Notes under the pieces: model-generated
The model's input: the letters and a program-made list of their open reading frames with translations, nothing else
What the model was told of the DNA's origin: nothing
Databases searched by the model: none
Part shown: positions 16,786 to 27,124 of the stretch, in pieces
Position numbering within the stretch: position 1 is the first letter of the stretch
How the letters are laid out: each line of letters begins with the position of its first letter
Program-made: the position numbers and the translations under genes
Source: a virus
DNA length: 64,000 nucleotides
Reading direction: 5' to 3' (one strand)
IMG/VR virus record: IMGVR_UViG_3300030385_001875
Coordinates: 1-64,000 of that record

Positions 16786-18087
16786 ATGTCTTTTACATTA
16801 AAAGACCTCAAGACCGAATTGCGTCTACGTATAGGTGAACCGACAGATGGTACAGTCGGTTCATCTGTTACTTATCAGGACGAAACAGGTGTCGATGAGG
16901 CAACTTTAGCTTTAAACCTTGCTCATAAGAAAGTCTGTGACGATGCTTTGTCCATAGGTTACGCTCTTCTACAGGGTCGTAAGAATATGGCAGTCGTTAA
17001 CAGTACGAGAGAATACTCTCTTCCTTCCGATTTCTCTTCTGTTTTAGACCTATTCCATTTACATGACGGTAGTTTTTACCGATTATCTCGTCATCCTTTA
17101 CGCATGATGAAAGACGGGTTGTCTGTCAATACGACTGGTACAACTTACACTCATTATGATGTGTTCGGTAGGGCTGGAGATGTCTTGGTGGAAAGTACGG
17201 TTACTACGGGCTTAACCAGTTCATTCGTTGACAGTCTTAACGATTTCACTTCAGGGGCCTTGGGTGCTGTAGGTGATATTGTTTTTAATCTGACAGATGG
17301 AAGTCAGGGTACAATAACTGTGGTGAATGGGAACACGGTAACAGTAGACGGGTTAGTCGGTGGCAGAAACAATGAATTCGACCTTAATGACAGGTATCAT
17401 ATAGAAACCAAGGAACAGATACTGGATGTACTGCATGTGTATCCTGCGATTAGTGCTGGGTTTGATTTGTATACTGCACAAGCTACTGTTTCTTGGGGGA
17501 GTAATGCAACTTTAAGCTGGACACCAACTGATGAAGTGATATTGTACTCGATTACTGTAACGTTAGGTTCGGCTATAAGTTCTCCTGCGAGGGTTTCAGT
17601 TACGAATTTAGCTAACGCAACAATAGGTTCAGCCGTTACGGGTGATAACGAAGCGGTCTTTGCTCAAGGGATTAAGCTGGATGCAGGGGTTGCTTATGAT
17701 ATTACAGTAGCCGATAGTCTAGGGGCTTCGGTTACACCTACCTCTTACGGTATTAAAGGGTATACGGGATCAGAAGAATTAGAACTTCATTATTCCCGTG
17801 TTCCAATGGACATGTCAGCACTTACCGATTACTCTGAATTACCTGATTGGGCTAAAGAAGCGGTTTTGTTATGGGCTATATACCTTTCAACATGTAAGAT
17901 GTTTGGGGGTGAAAGTAATCAGTCTGCTCAGGCCAGAACGCAATATGAGTTTGAATTACAGAAAGTGAAACGGTTTATGAGGGTTAAAGATCAAGATAGG
18001 CTTAACCTTGTAACAGATGTTGTAGGGAGCAAGTCTATACCTACTCATAAGAATGTACCTATTAACATATCGTTACCATTAGGTTAG
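16786..18087 (+). CDS. Head-tail adaptor protein with inserted beta domain
   Basis: 433 residues. The N-terminus (TLKDLKTELRLRIGEPTDG, then NLAHKKVCDD) and the C-terminus (LPDWAKEAVLLWAIYLS, then QARTQYEFELQKVKRFM) look like a phage adaptor of the gp4/gp6 type that docks below the portal. Between them is an inserted beta-rich segment (about 195-330), which may be a decoration domain. Position after the head genes supports this; confidence in the exact family is moderate. Confidence 0.5.
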   Translation: MSFTLKDLKTELRLRIGEPTDGTVGSSVTYQDETGVDEATLALNLAHKKVCDDALSIGYALLQGRKNMAVVNSTREYSLPSDFSSVLDLFHLHDGSFYRLSRHPLRMMKDGLSVNTTGTTYTHYDVFGRAGDVLVESTVTTGLTSSFVDSLNDFTSGALGAVGDIVFNLTDGSQGTITVVNGNTVTVDGLVGGRNNEFDLNDRYHIETKEQILDVLHVYPAISAGFDLYTAQATVSWGSNATLSWTPTDEVILYSITVTLGSAISSPARVSVTNLANATIGSAVTGDNEAVFAQGIKLDAGVAYDITVADSLGASVTPTSYGIKGYTGSEELELHYSRVPMDMSALTDYSELPDWAKEAVLLWAIYLSTCKMFGGESNQSAQARTQYEFELQKVKRFMRVKDQDRLNLVTDVVGSKSIPTHKNVPINISLPLG

Positions 18088-18096
18088 GAGAGAGAT

Positions 18097-18402
18097 ATGC
18101 CAAGGAAGATGGGGACTAAGCAAACTACGGAGAAAATATCAGCGAGTGGTAATTCGGTAATAGCGCAAGGCACAGCTACTCAGATACATCCGGGGGCATC
18201 TGCTCCTTGCAATATAGGGATAACACTTAAAGCGTATTCAGCGAACAGTGTTGACATTTTCGTAGGGAGTCTAGGTGTTTCGACTACAAGCGGGTTCGCT
18301 ATAAGCCCCGGAGAAACTGTGTCTTTAAGACTGGATAATATCCAAGATATTTTTGCGATTACTACAACGGGATCACAGATCTTGTCATATATAGGAATGT
18401 AG
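18097..18402 (+). CDS. Small beta protein related to the C-terminal domain of the next gene
   Basis: 101 residues. From about residue 41 (GITLKAYSANSVDIFVGSLG) to the end (TTTGSQILSYIGM), it aligns by eye with the last 65 residues of the 1,423-residue repeat protein encoded next (GITVVASSANTASIFLGDNG to the end). It is thus a free-standing copy of that fibre tip or trimer domain, possibly a cap or a baseplate/decoration protein that shares its receptor. Confidence 0.6.
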   Translation: MPRKMGTKQTTEKISASGNSVIAQGTATQIHPGASAPCNIGITLKAYSANSVDIFVGSLGVSTTSGFAISPGETVSLRLDNIQDIFAITTTGSQILSYIGM

Positions 18403-18411
18403 GAGGACACC

Positions 18412-21400
18412 ATGCCTAGAGCGCAAAGTGAATTTTCGGTAATGCAGGAACTCGGTAATGCTATCGGGCAAACTAATGAAGGTGAACTGGACGTTAATGT
18501 AGTAAACGCCTTGTCTACCGAAGATCTGAATAGTGCGATAGCTGATTTAGAAGCGATACGTGCTGCGTTGGTTGACGGTGGGGGTGTCAGTATTTCTGTA
18601 GCTAACATGGATGTTGATCTCGATGATTTGGAGAAGATTTTTAATGGTGGATCATCTGTTGGTGTAGGGGGGCCTACTTTTGATATAGGTCAACTGATGA
18701 CTGACATTAAGGCATCTATTCAACTCTTGGACGATGCTGTAGGTACAACTAACGGCACTTCTCCCACTAAAGGGAAACTTGTTGGCGGGAAAGATAGCGG
18801 GGGAGATTTTCAGCCTCTAAAGATTGCTACAGATGGTACGTTGCAAGTAGATATAGGGTCCACTATAACAGAAACGAATTCAGCAGCTATCAAGACTGCG
18901 ATAGACACGATTACAGCAGCGGTTAATAGTAGTAAGATGGATGTTAATCTGTCAACTTCAGGGATAACTCTTCCTGTTAGTGGCAGCTTTTTTCCTGCCA
19001 CGCAACCTGTATCAGGGACGGTAGGGGTTTCTGGAACGGTAACGGTTGATGGAAGTGCTTCAACGCAGCCCGTATCAGGGACAGTTACAGAAACAAACTC
19101 AGCAGCTATAAAAACCTCGGTAGAAGCACTCGACAACGCTATTGCTGGTAACGAAATGCAGGTAGATGTAGTTACTATGCCTAACGTGACAGTAAATGGA
19201 ACAGTAACTGCTAATGTGGGTACAGGGACTCAAGGTGTTTCGGGTACTGTTGCTGTTTCAGCTGTTTCAGGTACGGTAACCACTACTGAAGGTAGCGGAA
19301 CAACGATAGCTACTAACACAGCTAAAATAGATGACGTTCAAGCTGCTGATGCGGGTACTAACCCAGCCAAAGGCGTGATGATGGGGGGTACTGACGGTAG
19401 TAATTTACAGTACCTTTTAACTGACGGTCAAGGTCATTTGCAAGTAGATGTCCTTTCAGGTGCTTCAGGGGGTACAGTAGATACGGAACTGACAATTGCT
19501 GACTTGGATACGGGTGTTGGAACTGACACCAAAGCTGTTGTGGGGGTAGCATTAGCAGAATCAGGTGGGGGTCAACTTTTAGGTTCAGCTAACCCTATGC
19601 CTGTAAGCGGGACGTTCTGGCAAACCACTCAACCTATAAGCGGTTCAGTTACAGAAGCGAATTCAGCAGCTATTAAAACTGCGGTAGAAGCACTCGATAA
19701 CGCTATTGGTGGTAACGAGATGCAGGTTGATGTTGTAGCTGCGTTACCAGCGGGAACTAACAATATCGGTGATGTTGATATAGCTTCAGCTTTACCTGCT
19801 GGAGGGAATAATATCGGTGATGTGGACATAGCGTCTGCAAGTTTCGAGGCTTCTGATGGGGCCACTGCACCCACCAAAGGTGTGATGATAGGAGGAAAAG
19901 ACGGGGCTGATTTCCAAGTACTTAAAGTTAATAGTGACGGTGAGCTTGTGGTCAACCTTGAAGCATCCAGTCTTAATATCGGTGACGTAGACATAGCTTC
20001 TGAACTTCCAGCAGGGTCTAATAATATAGGTAACGTTGATATTGCTTCTGCATTACCTGCTGGAGCTAATGCCATAGGTAAACTGGCAGCCAACGATGGA
20101 GTGGATATAGGTAACGTTGATGTGACCAGTCTACCTTCAATACCAACAGGGGCTAATGCCATTGGTAAATTGGCAGCTAATTCGGGAGTGGATATCGGTG
20201 ACGTTGATGTACTTACTCTTCCTCCGATACCAGCAGGGACTAATAACATAGGCGATGTGGATGTTGCTTCTGCCTCGTTTGAACATGCTGAAGATGAAGC
20301 ACATACAACTGCTGATAAGGGTGTTCATATATTAGCAGTCAGGAAAGACACTGCTGCTGCTCAAACAAATGCTGATGGAGATTACAGTTCACTATTAACA
20401 GATTCTGATGGTAAGTTGCATGTTAATGCTGGACCAATGGCTGCTCAGATAGCGGGTGATGTCAATATTGGAGATGTTAGTCTCGCTCCAAGTCTTGCTG
20501 ATGGGGGTTCATTAACGGGTGTTGAAGGTCTTGCTGTAGGTGGTAAGGATGGCAGTGGTAACTTCCAGATGCTAAAAGTTAACGCTGACGGGGAACTGGA
20601 AATTAACTTAGAGGCTTCCACTCTTAATATCGGTGATGTCGATATAGCTTCTGAACTTCCTGCTGGCACGAACAACATTGGTGACGTAGACATAGCTTCG
20701 GCACTTCCTGCCGGGGCTAATGCGATAGGGAAATTAGCAGCTAACTCAGGTGTTGATATCGGAGATGTGGATGTACTTACTCTTCCAGCGTTACCCGCAG
20801 GGACTAACAATATAGGTGATGTCGATATTGCCTCTGCCATACCAGCAGGTAACAATAATATAGGTAACGTAGATGTGGTTACTCTTCCTAGTTTAGCAGC
20901 CGGGACTAATGCTATTGGCAAATTAGCTGCTAACTCAGGGATTGATATCGGTGATGTTGACGTAACCTCTTTACCGTCTTTAGCAGCGGGTACGAATAAT
21001 ATCGGTGATGTTGATATTGCCTCTGCTGGGTTTGAAGCTGTTGACGGAGCTACTGTTCCAAGTAAAGGCGTAATGATAGGCGGGAAAGATGGGTCTGATT
21101 TCCAAGCTGTAAAGGTCAATAGTGATGGCGAACTACTTGTTAATTTGGAAGCGTCTTCCATTAACATTGGAGATGTAGACATAGCTTCTGCATTACCCGC
21201 AGGAAACAATAATATAGGTAACGTGGACATAGCGTCTTCTTTACCCGCAGGTGCTAACGCTATAGGTAAATTAGCTGCCAATAGCGGAGTAGACATTGGC
21301 GATGTAGATGTCACATCTTTACCGTCTTTACCAGCGGGTGCTAACGCTATAGGTAAATTAGCTGCTAATAGCGGAGTGGATATCGGGGATGTGGACGTTA

Positions 21401-22683
21401 CTAGCTTACCTTCACTACCCGCAGGGAATAATAATATAGGGAATGTGGACATTGTTACACTGCCGTCTTTAGCAGCAGGAACTAACGCTATTGGCAAATT
21501 AGCTGCTAACTCAGGGGTTGATATCGGTGACGTTGATGTAACGTCACTACCAGTACTTCCAGCGGGAAACAATAATATAGGGAATGTCGATATTGCGTCT
21601 TCTCTTCCTGCTGGGACTAATGCGATAGGCAAGTTATCAGCCAATAGCGGAGTAGATATTGGTGACGTTGATGTAACCAGTTTACCATCACTTCCAGCAG
21701 GGAATAACAATATAGGTAACGTTGATATTGCCTCTGCTTTGCCCGCAGGTACTAATGCTATAGGCAAACTGGCTGCTAACACTGGCGTTGATATAGGCGA
21801 TGTAGATGTAACATCGTTGCCATCAATCCCTGCGGGCACGAACAATATTGGTGACGTTGATATTGCATCTGCCAGTTTTGAAGCTGCGGATGGAGCTACT
21901 GCACCAAGTAAAGGTGTAATGATAGGTGGGTTAGCTGGCACTGATTTTCAAGCACTTAAAGTTAATGCTGATGGAGAGCTTGTTGTTAATCTTGAAGCGT
22001 CCACTCTTAATATCGGTGATGTCGATATAGCTTCTGAACTTCCTGCTGGCACTCAAAATATTGGGAATGTAGATATAGCCTCTGCTATACCTGCTGGGAA
22101 TAACAATATAGGCAATGTGGATATAGCTTCTGCGTTACCAGCGGGTAATAACAATATAGGTAACGTAGACATTGCGTCTTCTCTTCCTGCTGGGACTAAT
22201 GCAATTGGTAAATTATCAGCCAATAACGGGGTGGATATAGGTGACGTTGATGTTACTTCGTTGCCAGCATTACCAACTGGAAGCAATGCGATTGGTTCTG
22301 TAACAGTTACTTCCGCACCAACAACTGCTGTAACAGGTAGTTTTTATCAGGGAACTCAACCCGTAAGCATAGCTTCTATGCCAACAACTGCTGTCACTAC
22401 TGTACAGAGTGCTTTCGATACAGGGCAAAATGCTGCTGTAGGTACTACTAGAGTACAAGTTAAATCAGCATCTCAGGCATTGCAATCTGGTATAACGGTT
22501 GTAGCTTCTAGTGCAAATACTGCTAGTATTTTTCTTGGTGATAATGGTGTTACTAGTAGTGGAGGCACTATAGGATTTGAGTTAGCTGCTGGTGCAGGGT
22601 TTACTTTTAGTTTAAGTAATGCTAACTTGTTATATGCCATTTCAGCATCAGGAACTCAAACTGTAAACTTCGTATCAATGTAG
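18412..22683 (+). CDS. Repeat-rich tail fibre-like protein
   Basis: 1,423 residues, with an AGGAGG ribosome site. The N-terminal 440 residues contain related modules with TNSAAIKTAVEALDNAI and V-rich GTV segments. The remainder is built from dozens of short repeats of the kind IGDVDIASALPAGTNN and IGKLAANSGVDIGDVDV, interrupted by a recurring spacer (KGVMIGGKDGADFQ, then VNLEAS). Such regular V/I-D-V periodicity suggests a beta-solenoid or trimeric fibre shaft. The last about 65 residues are a globular domain shared with the preceding gene. Receptor-facing fibre is the best inference; it has no enzymatic motif. Confidence 0.7.
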   Translation: MPRAQSEFSVMQELGNAIGQTNEGELDVNVVNALSTEDLNSAIADLEAIRAALVDGGGVSISVANMDVDLDDLEKIFNGGSSVGVGGPTFDIGQLMTDIKASIQLLDDAVGTTNGTSPTKGKLVGGKDSGGDFQPLKIATDGTLQVDIGSTITETNSAAIKTAIDTITAAVNSSKMDVNLSTSGITLPVSGSFFPATQPVSGTVGVSGTVTVDGSASTQPVSGTVTETNSAAIKTSVEALDNAIAGNEMQVDVVTMPNVTVNGTVTANVGTGTQGVSGTVAVSAVSGTVTTTEGSGTTIATNTAKIDDVQAADAGTNPAKGVMMGGTDGSNLQYLLTDGQGHLQVDVLSGASGGTVDTELTIADLDTGVGTDTKAVVGVALAESGGGQLLGSANPMPVSGTFWQTTQPISGSVTEANSAAIKTAVEALDNAIGGNEMQVDVVAALPAGTNNIGDVDIASALPAGGNNIGDVDIASASFEASDGATAPTKGVMIGGKDGADFQVLKVNSDGELVVNLEASSLNIGDVDIASELPAGSNNIGNVDIASALPAGANAIGKLAANDGVDIGNVDVTSLPSIPTGANAIGKLAANSGVDIGDVDVLTLPPIPAGTNNIGDVDVASASFEHAEDEAHTTADKGVHILAVRKDTAAAQTNADGDYSSLLTDSDGKLHVNAGPMAAQIAGDVNIGDVSLAPSLADGGSLTGVEGLAVGGKDGSGNFQMLKVNADGELEINLEASTLNIGDVDIASELPAGTNNIGDVDIASALPAGANAIGKLAANSGVDIGDVDVLTLPALPAGTNNIGDVDIASAIPAGNNNIGNVDVVTLPSLAAGTNAIGKLAANSGIDIGDVDVTSLPSLAAGTNNIGDVDIASAGFEAVDGATVPSKGVMIGGKDGSDFQAVKVNSDGELLVNLEASSINIGDVDIASALPAGNNNIGNVDIASSLPAGANAIGKLAANSGVDIGDVDVTSLPSLPAGANAIGKLAANSGVDIGDVDVTSLPSLPAGNNNIGNVDIVTLPSLAAGTNAIGKLAANSGVDIGDVDVTSLPVLPAGNNNIGNVDIASSLPAGTNAIGKLSANSGVDIGDVDVTSLPSLPAGNNNIGNVDIASALPAGTNAIGKLAANTGVDIGDVDVTSLPSIPAGTNNIGDVDIASASFEAADGATAPSKGVMIGGLAGTDFQALKVNADGELVVNLEASTLNIGDVDIASELPAGTQNIGNVDIASAIPAGNNNIGNVDIASALPAGNNNIGNVDIASSLPAGTNAIGKLSANNGVDIGDVDVTSLPALPTGSNAIGSVTVTSAPTTAVTGSFYQGTQPVSIASMPTTAVTTVQSAFDTGQNAAVGTTRVQVKSASQALQSGITVVASSANTASIFLGDNGVTSSGGTIGFELAAGAGFTFSLSNANLLYAISASGTQTVNFVSM
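19738..22290 (+). repeat. Internal coding repeats of the fibre gene
   Basis: The DNA is a patchwork of imperfect direct repeats encoding the short IGxVDI(A/V) units. Unit copy number and order vary along the segment, so slippage or recombination could change fibre length. Silent substitutions between copies show that the copies have diverged at the DNA level. Confidence 0.75.
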
Positions 22684-22693
22684 AGGAAAAGAT

Positions 22694-25600
22694 ATGGTCC
22701 CTTTTGGATATATACCTCCCCCCTCATCTGGTGGTGGAGGTGGTGGCGGTGGAGCAGGTGAAGTAGAGATTGCTGTAACTGTTGCGACTAGCCCTAATAG
22801 ATTTGTGATTGATGGAGTTTCACAACAGGATTTCACTATTCTTCCGGGTATGATCTACAAGTTTGATGTTAGTGCAAGTAGTAATTCTGGTCATGTATTA
22901 GCTCTTTCACTCACTGATAATAACTCTGGCAGTTCGGAATATACTTCAGGACGAACAAGATCAGGAACTCCCGGTACTACTGATGCTTATGTCCAATGGG
23001 ATGTGCCTCTGAATGTAGCTGATACTGTCTATTATTATTGTACACAGCACTCTGCTATGGGTGGAGCTTTGACCAAGACAGGTACTGGTGGTGCTGCTGG
23101 TATTGCTGAAATGGAATTTACTACAGATGGGCTTGAAGATGATATCGCAGCTCTAGCATTTAAGGTTGCAGCTAATAGCAGTTTGGATGATTTCAGTTTA
23201 TCTAACCAAATAATAGATGATTTTAAAACAGAAGCTGATTCAAATATAGATACCAGCTTAAGTGTTGATGAACAATATTCTTCTACTAGGTGGGGTGGTT
23301 CTGTTGTAGGATCAGGTGCATTTACGACTACGGGTAACCCTACATCAGCAGAGGTTGGAAACGAGACAATCTTAACTTGGACCCAATCAGGTTCTTTTAC
23401 CCCTACTGCCACTATGTCTGTAGAATATTTTGTAGTTGCTGGTGGTGGAGGTGGTGGCGGTAGTAGAGGTGCTGGTGGTGGTGCTGGAGGTTACAGAACT
23501 GCAACAGGTTTCTCCGCAACTGCACAGCAACATACTGTCACAATTGGATCAGGTGGATCTGGAACTGGAGCTGTGCAGCAAACGGGAGTAAGTGGTCAGT
23601 CCTCGGTATTTTCTTCAATTTCTACAGTTGGAGGGGGTGGTGGTGGTGGTGGTTTTAACCCCGGCTCATGGAGTCATGGATTAGTTGGTGGATCTGGTGG
23701 TGGTGGTGGAGCGAATAGTGGAAATGGTGGTGCTGGTACTAGTGGTCAAGGTTATGCAGGTGGTACCATGTCTGGTAATCAGGGTGCTGCTGGAGGTGGA
23801 GGTGGTGGTGCAGTTGGATCTAATCAATCAAATAATGGGAATGGGGGAGCTGGTGGTGTTGGTATAGCCACTTCTATTACTGGTTCATCCGTTTATTATG
23901 CTGGTGGCGGTGGTGGTGGAGCTAATGGTGGTAGTGCAGGAGCTGGTGGTAATGGAGGTGGTGGAAATGGTACTAATAACAGCTCAACTGCTACAGCTGG
24001 TACAGTAAATACTGGTGGTGGTGGTGGTGGAGCAGGTTCTGGCGGTACAGGTGGAGCAGGTGGATCAGGTAAAGTTATGATAAGATTTGCAACTCCAGTA
24101 CCCGCAGCCAATAATGATATGGATTTAGTTTCTAATGCTTTTACTGTTTCTTCAGTTCCCACACAAGCTGATATAGTCTTGATGTATGATGATTCAACAG
24201 GAACGGCAGTTTTAAATACTGATCTGAAAGTATGGGCCAGCAGAGATAATGGTAGTACTTGGACTCAAGGCACACTGTCAGGTAAAGAAGTAATGGGAAC
24301 TGAGATACTTACTTCTGCTCATGATATCTTAATAGCAGATCAGCCTAGTGGTACAGCTATGCGATATAAGATTTCTACTCATAATCAAGCTGTTACTTTA
24401 GTCACAAGCATAGGTGCTGTCTCTTTAGGCTGGAAAGATCCTGCTACAGCTATTGTAACTGCTGGTGGTAGTGGTGGCATAACAGATTTAACAGTGGCAA
24501 CTTCTGGCTTGGAAGATGATATCGCTGCCCTAGCATTCAAAGTTGCAGCAGCTAACAGCTTGGATGACTTTAATTTATCAAACCAGATGGTAGATGATTT
24601 CAAGACACAAGCAGATTCTGCTATTGATGAGGCTGGTAGCACTAATATTACAATAGATTCATATGGTGCTTCTCAAGCTGGACTCCTAGATACTGGTAAT
24701 AGATGGAGTGGGTTTGTTGCAGGATCAGTAGCTGATTCAAATTGGAGCAGTGTTGGAACGCTTATAAACGGAACTGAAACTGTAGCTAGTGGTTCATTTC
24801 CTGAGACAAGTAGTACTGGACATACAGTTACATTAACAGGAGTTACACAAACAACTGGATCTGGTGGTAAATTTGGTGAAGGATATACTTTTGGTTCTTA
24901 TGCCAGCAATCATTATATGGCTATGCCAGATCATGCTGATTTCAATTTTGCAGGTGGTAGTTTCACTATAGAATTCTGGATAAAATTCACTGCAACTCCA
25001 AGCAATTATGCGACTATTTTTGGACAGGGTTCACAAACTGCTGAACACGCCCTTGTTTTGGGTGATTGGGGCGGTACTACAGATGAACATAATTTAGAAT
25101 GGATAGCTGAAGGTGGACTTGGGAGTGATATGAATATGAGGGGCAGTTCTGGTTCCAACCAAACTGGCCCACTTAACGTATTGAATACTTGGTATCATAT
25201 TGCTGTAGTTAGAAATAGTGATTTGTGGAGTATATATATTAATGGTAATTTTAGAAAGAGTGAAACTCACTCAGGAACACTTTCAGATTTCAGTGATCCA
25301 ATGGAGATTGGTAGAAGATCGTTAAACTCCGCATATAGAGGTAGTTTTGAGGGTGTTTTAGATGACTTTAGAATCACTAAAGGTGTAGCAAGATATTCTG
25401 GAACAGTACAAACAGATTGGGGTAATTTTAGTGAAATAACAGCAGCCTTTCCTACTAGCGGAACCGCCAATAATCCTCAGTATAACAATATAGAATTAGT
25501 CTCTGATATACAGCCTGCATCAACTGCCCCTAGTTCAGGAGATGTGGTTCTCTTATATACTGATACTGTTGGCACTGCTGTTCTCAATACAGATCTTAAG

Positions 25601-27124
25601 GCTTGGGTAAGTAGAGATAATGGTACAACATGGACAGAAGGTGTATTAGCAGGTGGAGATGCAGTGGGTGATGAGAAACTTGCCTCTGCACATGATATAG
25701 ATATCTCAGGTCAGCCAAGTGGTACACAGGTTAGATATAAGATAACTACCCATAACCAATCTGCAACTAAGTTAATATCTATAGGTGGAGTAAGTCTTGG
25801 ATGGACTAATCCTACTGATGTAACTTACTCTACTGTAACTGCTGAACGTGGTGTATCTGTAGTAGCTAACAAGGCTGCATTACAAGCTATTACACCTTCT
25901 GGAACTCTGGGACAATTCTATTTTGTTACTGCTACTAAAGCTATGTATTATTCCAATGGTAGTGTTTGGACACTTCTAGGGAGTAACGCTCCGGGTTGGG
26001 GTAGCTTTACAGAAGATTATGGAACACTTACACATACTAATTCAAGTAGTAATCCAGTAACTCATTATCCTACGGCTACGGGTGCAGCAAATAGTGGAGA
26101 TCCACAGGCAACTTCTATCTTAGCCGTTACTGATGAAGCTGAGAGTATTATTGTCTATGCAGCACCTACCAATATTATAGTTTCAGATTGTTCTCACTCG
26201 CCATCACATACAGGAGCACAAACCTCTGTAGATGCTGGACTTGTTATTGGGTCTTCTTCTGGAGAAGTAGAAGTAACACCCCCAAGCGCATGGGTAGATG
26301 ATACTGTTACTGCTACTGTTACAGCTAGTGATGGTATTAATATTTTAGAAAAGAACATAACATGGAATATTGGTGGATTGTGGCCCGCTAATGATGCAGA
26401 TTTTTCTGATGTCACTTTCTTATCACACCTTGATGGTGCAATTGCTGATGTAAGTAATGATAGTCGTGCAGCCGTTGCTGACACAATGGTATGGAGTACT
26501 GCTCAGAAGAAATGGGGTTCTGGCAGTGCAGACTGCACTACTGGAACAAGAAGATTATGGTATGCAGATTCTACTACCTATCCTATTACTAGAGAGTTTA
26601 CATGGGAATGCTGGTTTAAATTAACAGGTTTAAATACTGGTGGTCAGATGTATAGAACTCAAACCCTTATGGGTAGAGGAAATAATTATTCTGGGCTCAT
26701 TATAAAAAAAGATGCAGATCCGTCTGGTATCCCTAATATGACAGGTAGTCAACTATCAGGTCATAGTCTAGGGTTTTGGGTTGATACCCCAACACATACT
26801 TATCCTTTCTGGCCCCATCATACACTGATGACAGTAGATGGTCTTTGGCATCATGCTGCTGTTAGTTGTGATGCAACTAGGATTTATATGTTTCTGGATG
26901 GAGTTTTATCTACTGAGTCCCAAGTATCATCTTGGGCTTGGACAGGTCAGCATACAGATGCATGGTCATCTTCTGACACCAATAGAATGTCAATTGGTGG
27001 TGGAATTTGGAACGAAGGTAGCATGCCCGCTTTAGGTTATATTGATGACTTCAGGACTACTATAGATACATGTCGGTATACAGCAGATTTTAATGCTCCC
27101 GCAGGAGCATTCCAAGATCAATAA
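22694..27124 (+). CDS. Large multidomain tail fibre with Gly-rich, cupredoxin-like and LamG-like domains
   Basis: 1,476 residues. A Pro/Gly-rich N-terminus is followed by a cupredoxin-like module ending in DTVYYYCTQHSAMGG (about residues 111-125), which carries the Cys-x2-His-x2-Met copper-ligand pattern. Next come a long Gly-rich domain (about 250-465), two copies of a GLEDDIAALAFKVAA module (about 148 and 605), two copies of a VLNTDLKxWxSRDNG module, and two LamG/concanavalin-like modules (FTIEFWIKF near 760; FTWECWFKL near 1,302). These are binding modules, so adsorption to glycans or surfaces is likely. The gene looks lower in GC than the head genes. The stop overlaps the next start. Confidence 0.7.
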   Translation: MVPFGYIPPPSSGGGGGGGGAGEVEIAVTVATSPNRFVIDGVSQQDFTILPGMIYKFDVSASSNSGHVLALSLTDNNSGSSEYTSGRTRSGTPGTTDAYVQWDVPLNVADTVYYYCTQHSAMGGALTKTGTGGAAGIAEMEFTTDGLEDDIAALAFKVAANSSLDDFSLSNQIIDDFKTEADSNIDTSLSVDEQYSSTRWGGSVVGSGAFTTTGNPTSAEVGNETILTWTQSGSFTPTATMSVEYFVVAGGGGGGGSRGAGGGAGGYRTATGFSATAQQHTVTIGSGGSGTGAVQQTGVSGQSSVFSSISTVGGGGGGGGFNPGSWSHGLVGGSGGGGGANSGNGGAGTSGQGYAGGTMSGNQGAAGGGGGGAVGSNQSNNGNGGAGGVGIATSITGSSVYYAGGGGGGANGGSAGAGGNGGGGNGTNNSSTATAGTVNTGGGGGGAGSGGTGGAGGSGKVMIRFATPVPAANNDMDLVSNAFTVSSVPTQADIVLMYDDSTGTAVLNTDLKVWASRDNGSTWTQGTLSGKEVMGTEILTSAHDILIADQPSGTAMRYKISTHNQAVTLVTSIGAVSLGWKDPATAIVTAGGSGGITDLTVATSGLEDDIAALAFKVAAANSLDDFNLSNQMVDDFKTQADSAIDEAGSTNITIDSYGASQAGLLDTGNRWSGFVAGSVADSNWSSVGTLINGTETVASGSFPETSSTGHTVTLTGVTQTTGSGGKFGEGYTFGSYASNHYMAMPDHADFNFAGGSFTIEFWIKFTATPSNYATIFGQGSQTAEHALVLGDWGGTTDEHNLEWIAEGGLGSDMNMRGSSGSNQTGPLNVLNTWYHIAVVRNSDLWSIYINGNFRKSETHSGTLSDFSDPMEIGRRSLNSAYRGSFEGVLDDFRITKGVARYSGTVQTDWGNFSEITAAFPTSGTANNPQYNNIELVSDIQPASTAPSSGDVVLLYTDTVGTAVLNTDLKAWVSRDNGTTWTEGVLAGGDAVGDEKLASAHDIDISGQPSGTQVRYKITTHNQSATKLISIGGVSLGWTNPTDVTYSTVTAERGVSVVANKAALQAITPSGTLGQFYFVTATKAMYYSNGSVWTLLGSNAPGWGSFTEDYGTLTHTNSSSNPVTHYPTATGAANSGDPQATSILAVTDEAESIIVYAAPTNIIVSDCSHSPSHTGAQTSVDAGLVIGSSSGEVEVTPPSAWVDDTVTATVTASDGINILEKNITWNIGGLWPANDADFSDVTFLSHLDGAIADVSNDSRAAVADTMVWSTAQKKWGSGSADCTTGTRRLWYADSTTYPITREFTWECWFKLTGLNTGGQMYRTQTLMGRGNNYSGLIIKKDADPSGIPNMTGSQLSGHSLGFWVDTPTHTYPFWPHHTLMTVDGLWHHAAVSCDATRIYMFLDGVLSTESQVSSWAWTGQHTDAWSSSDTNRMSIGGGIWNEGSMPALGYIDDFRTTIDTCRYTADFNAPAGAFQDQ
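27092..27111 (+). promoter_or_regulatory. Perfect hairpin over the halogenase start codon
   Basis: AATGCTCC (27092-27099) and GGAGCATT (27104-27111) are exact reverse complements around a CGCA loop. The ATG of the halogenase gene lies in the left arm and the only GGAG in the right arm, inside the end of the fibre gene. This would make halogenase translation dependent on ribosomes moving through the fibre gene. Confidence 0.6.

Noticed and set aside
20445-21941. Leftward open frame of 498 codons
   Set aside because: It is antisense to the fibre repeat gene and stays open because of the repeat's base composition; it lacks a ribosome site and protein-like features.
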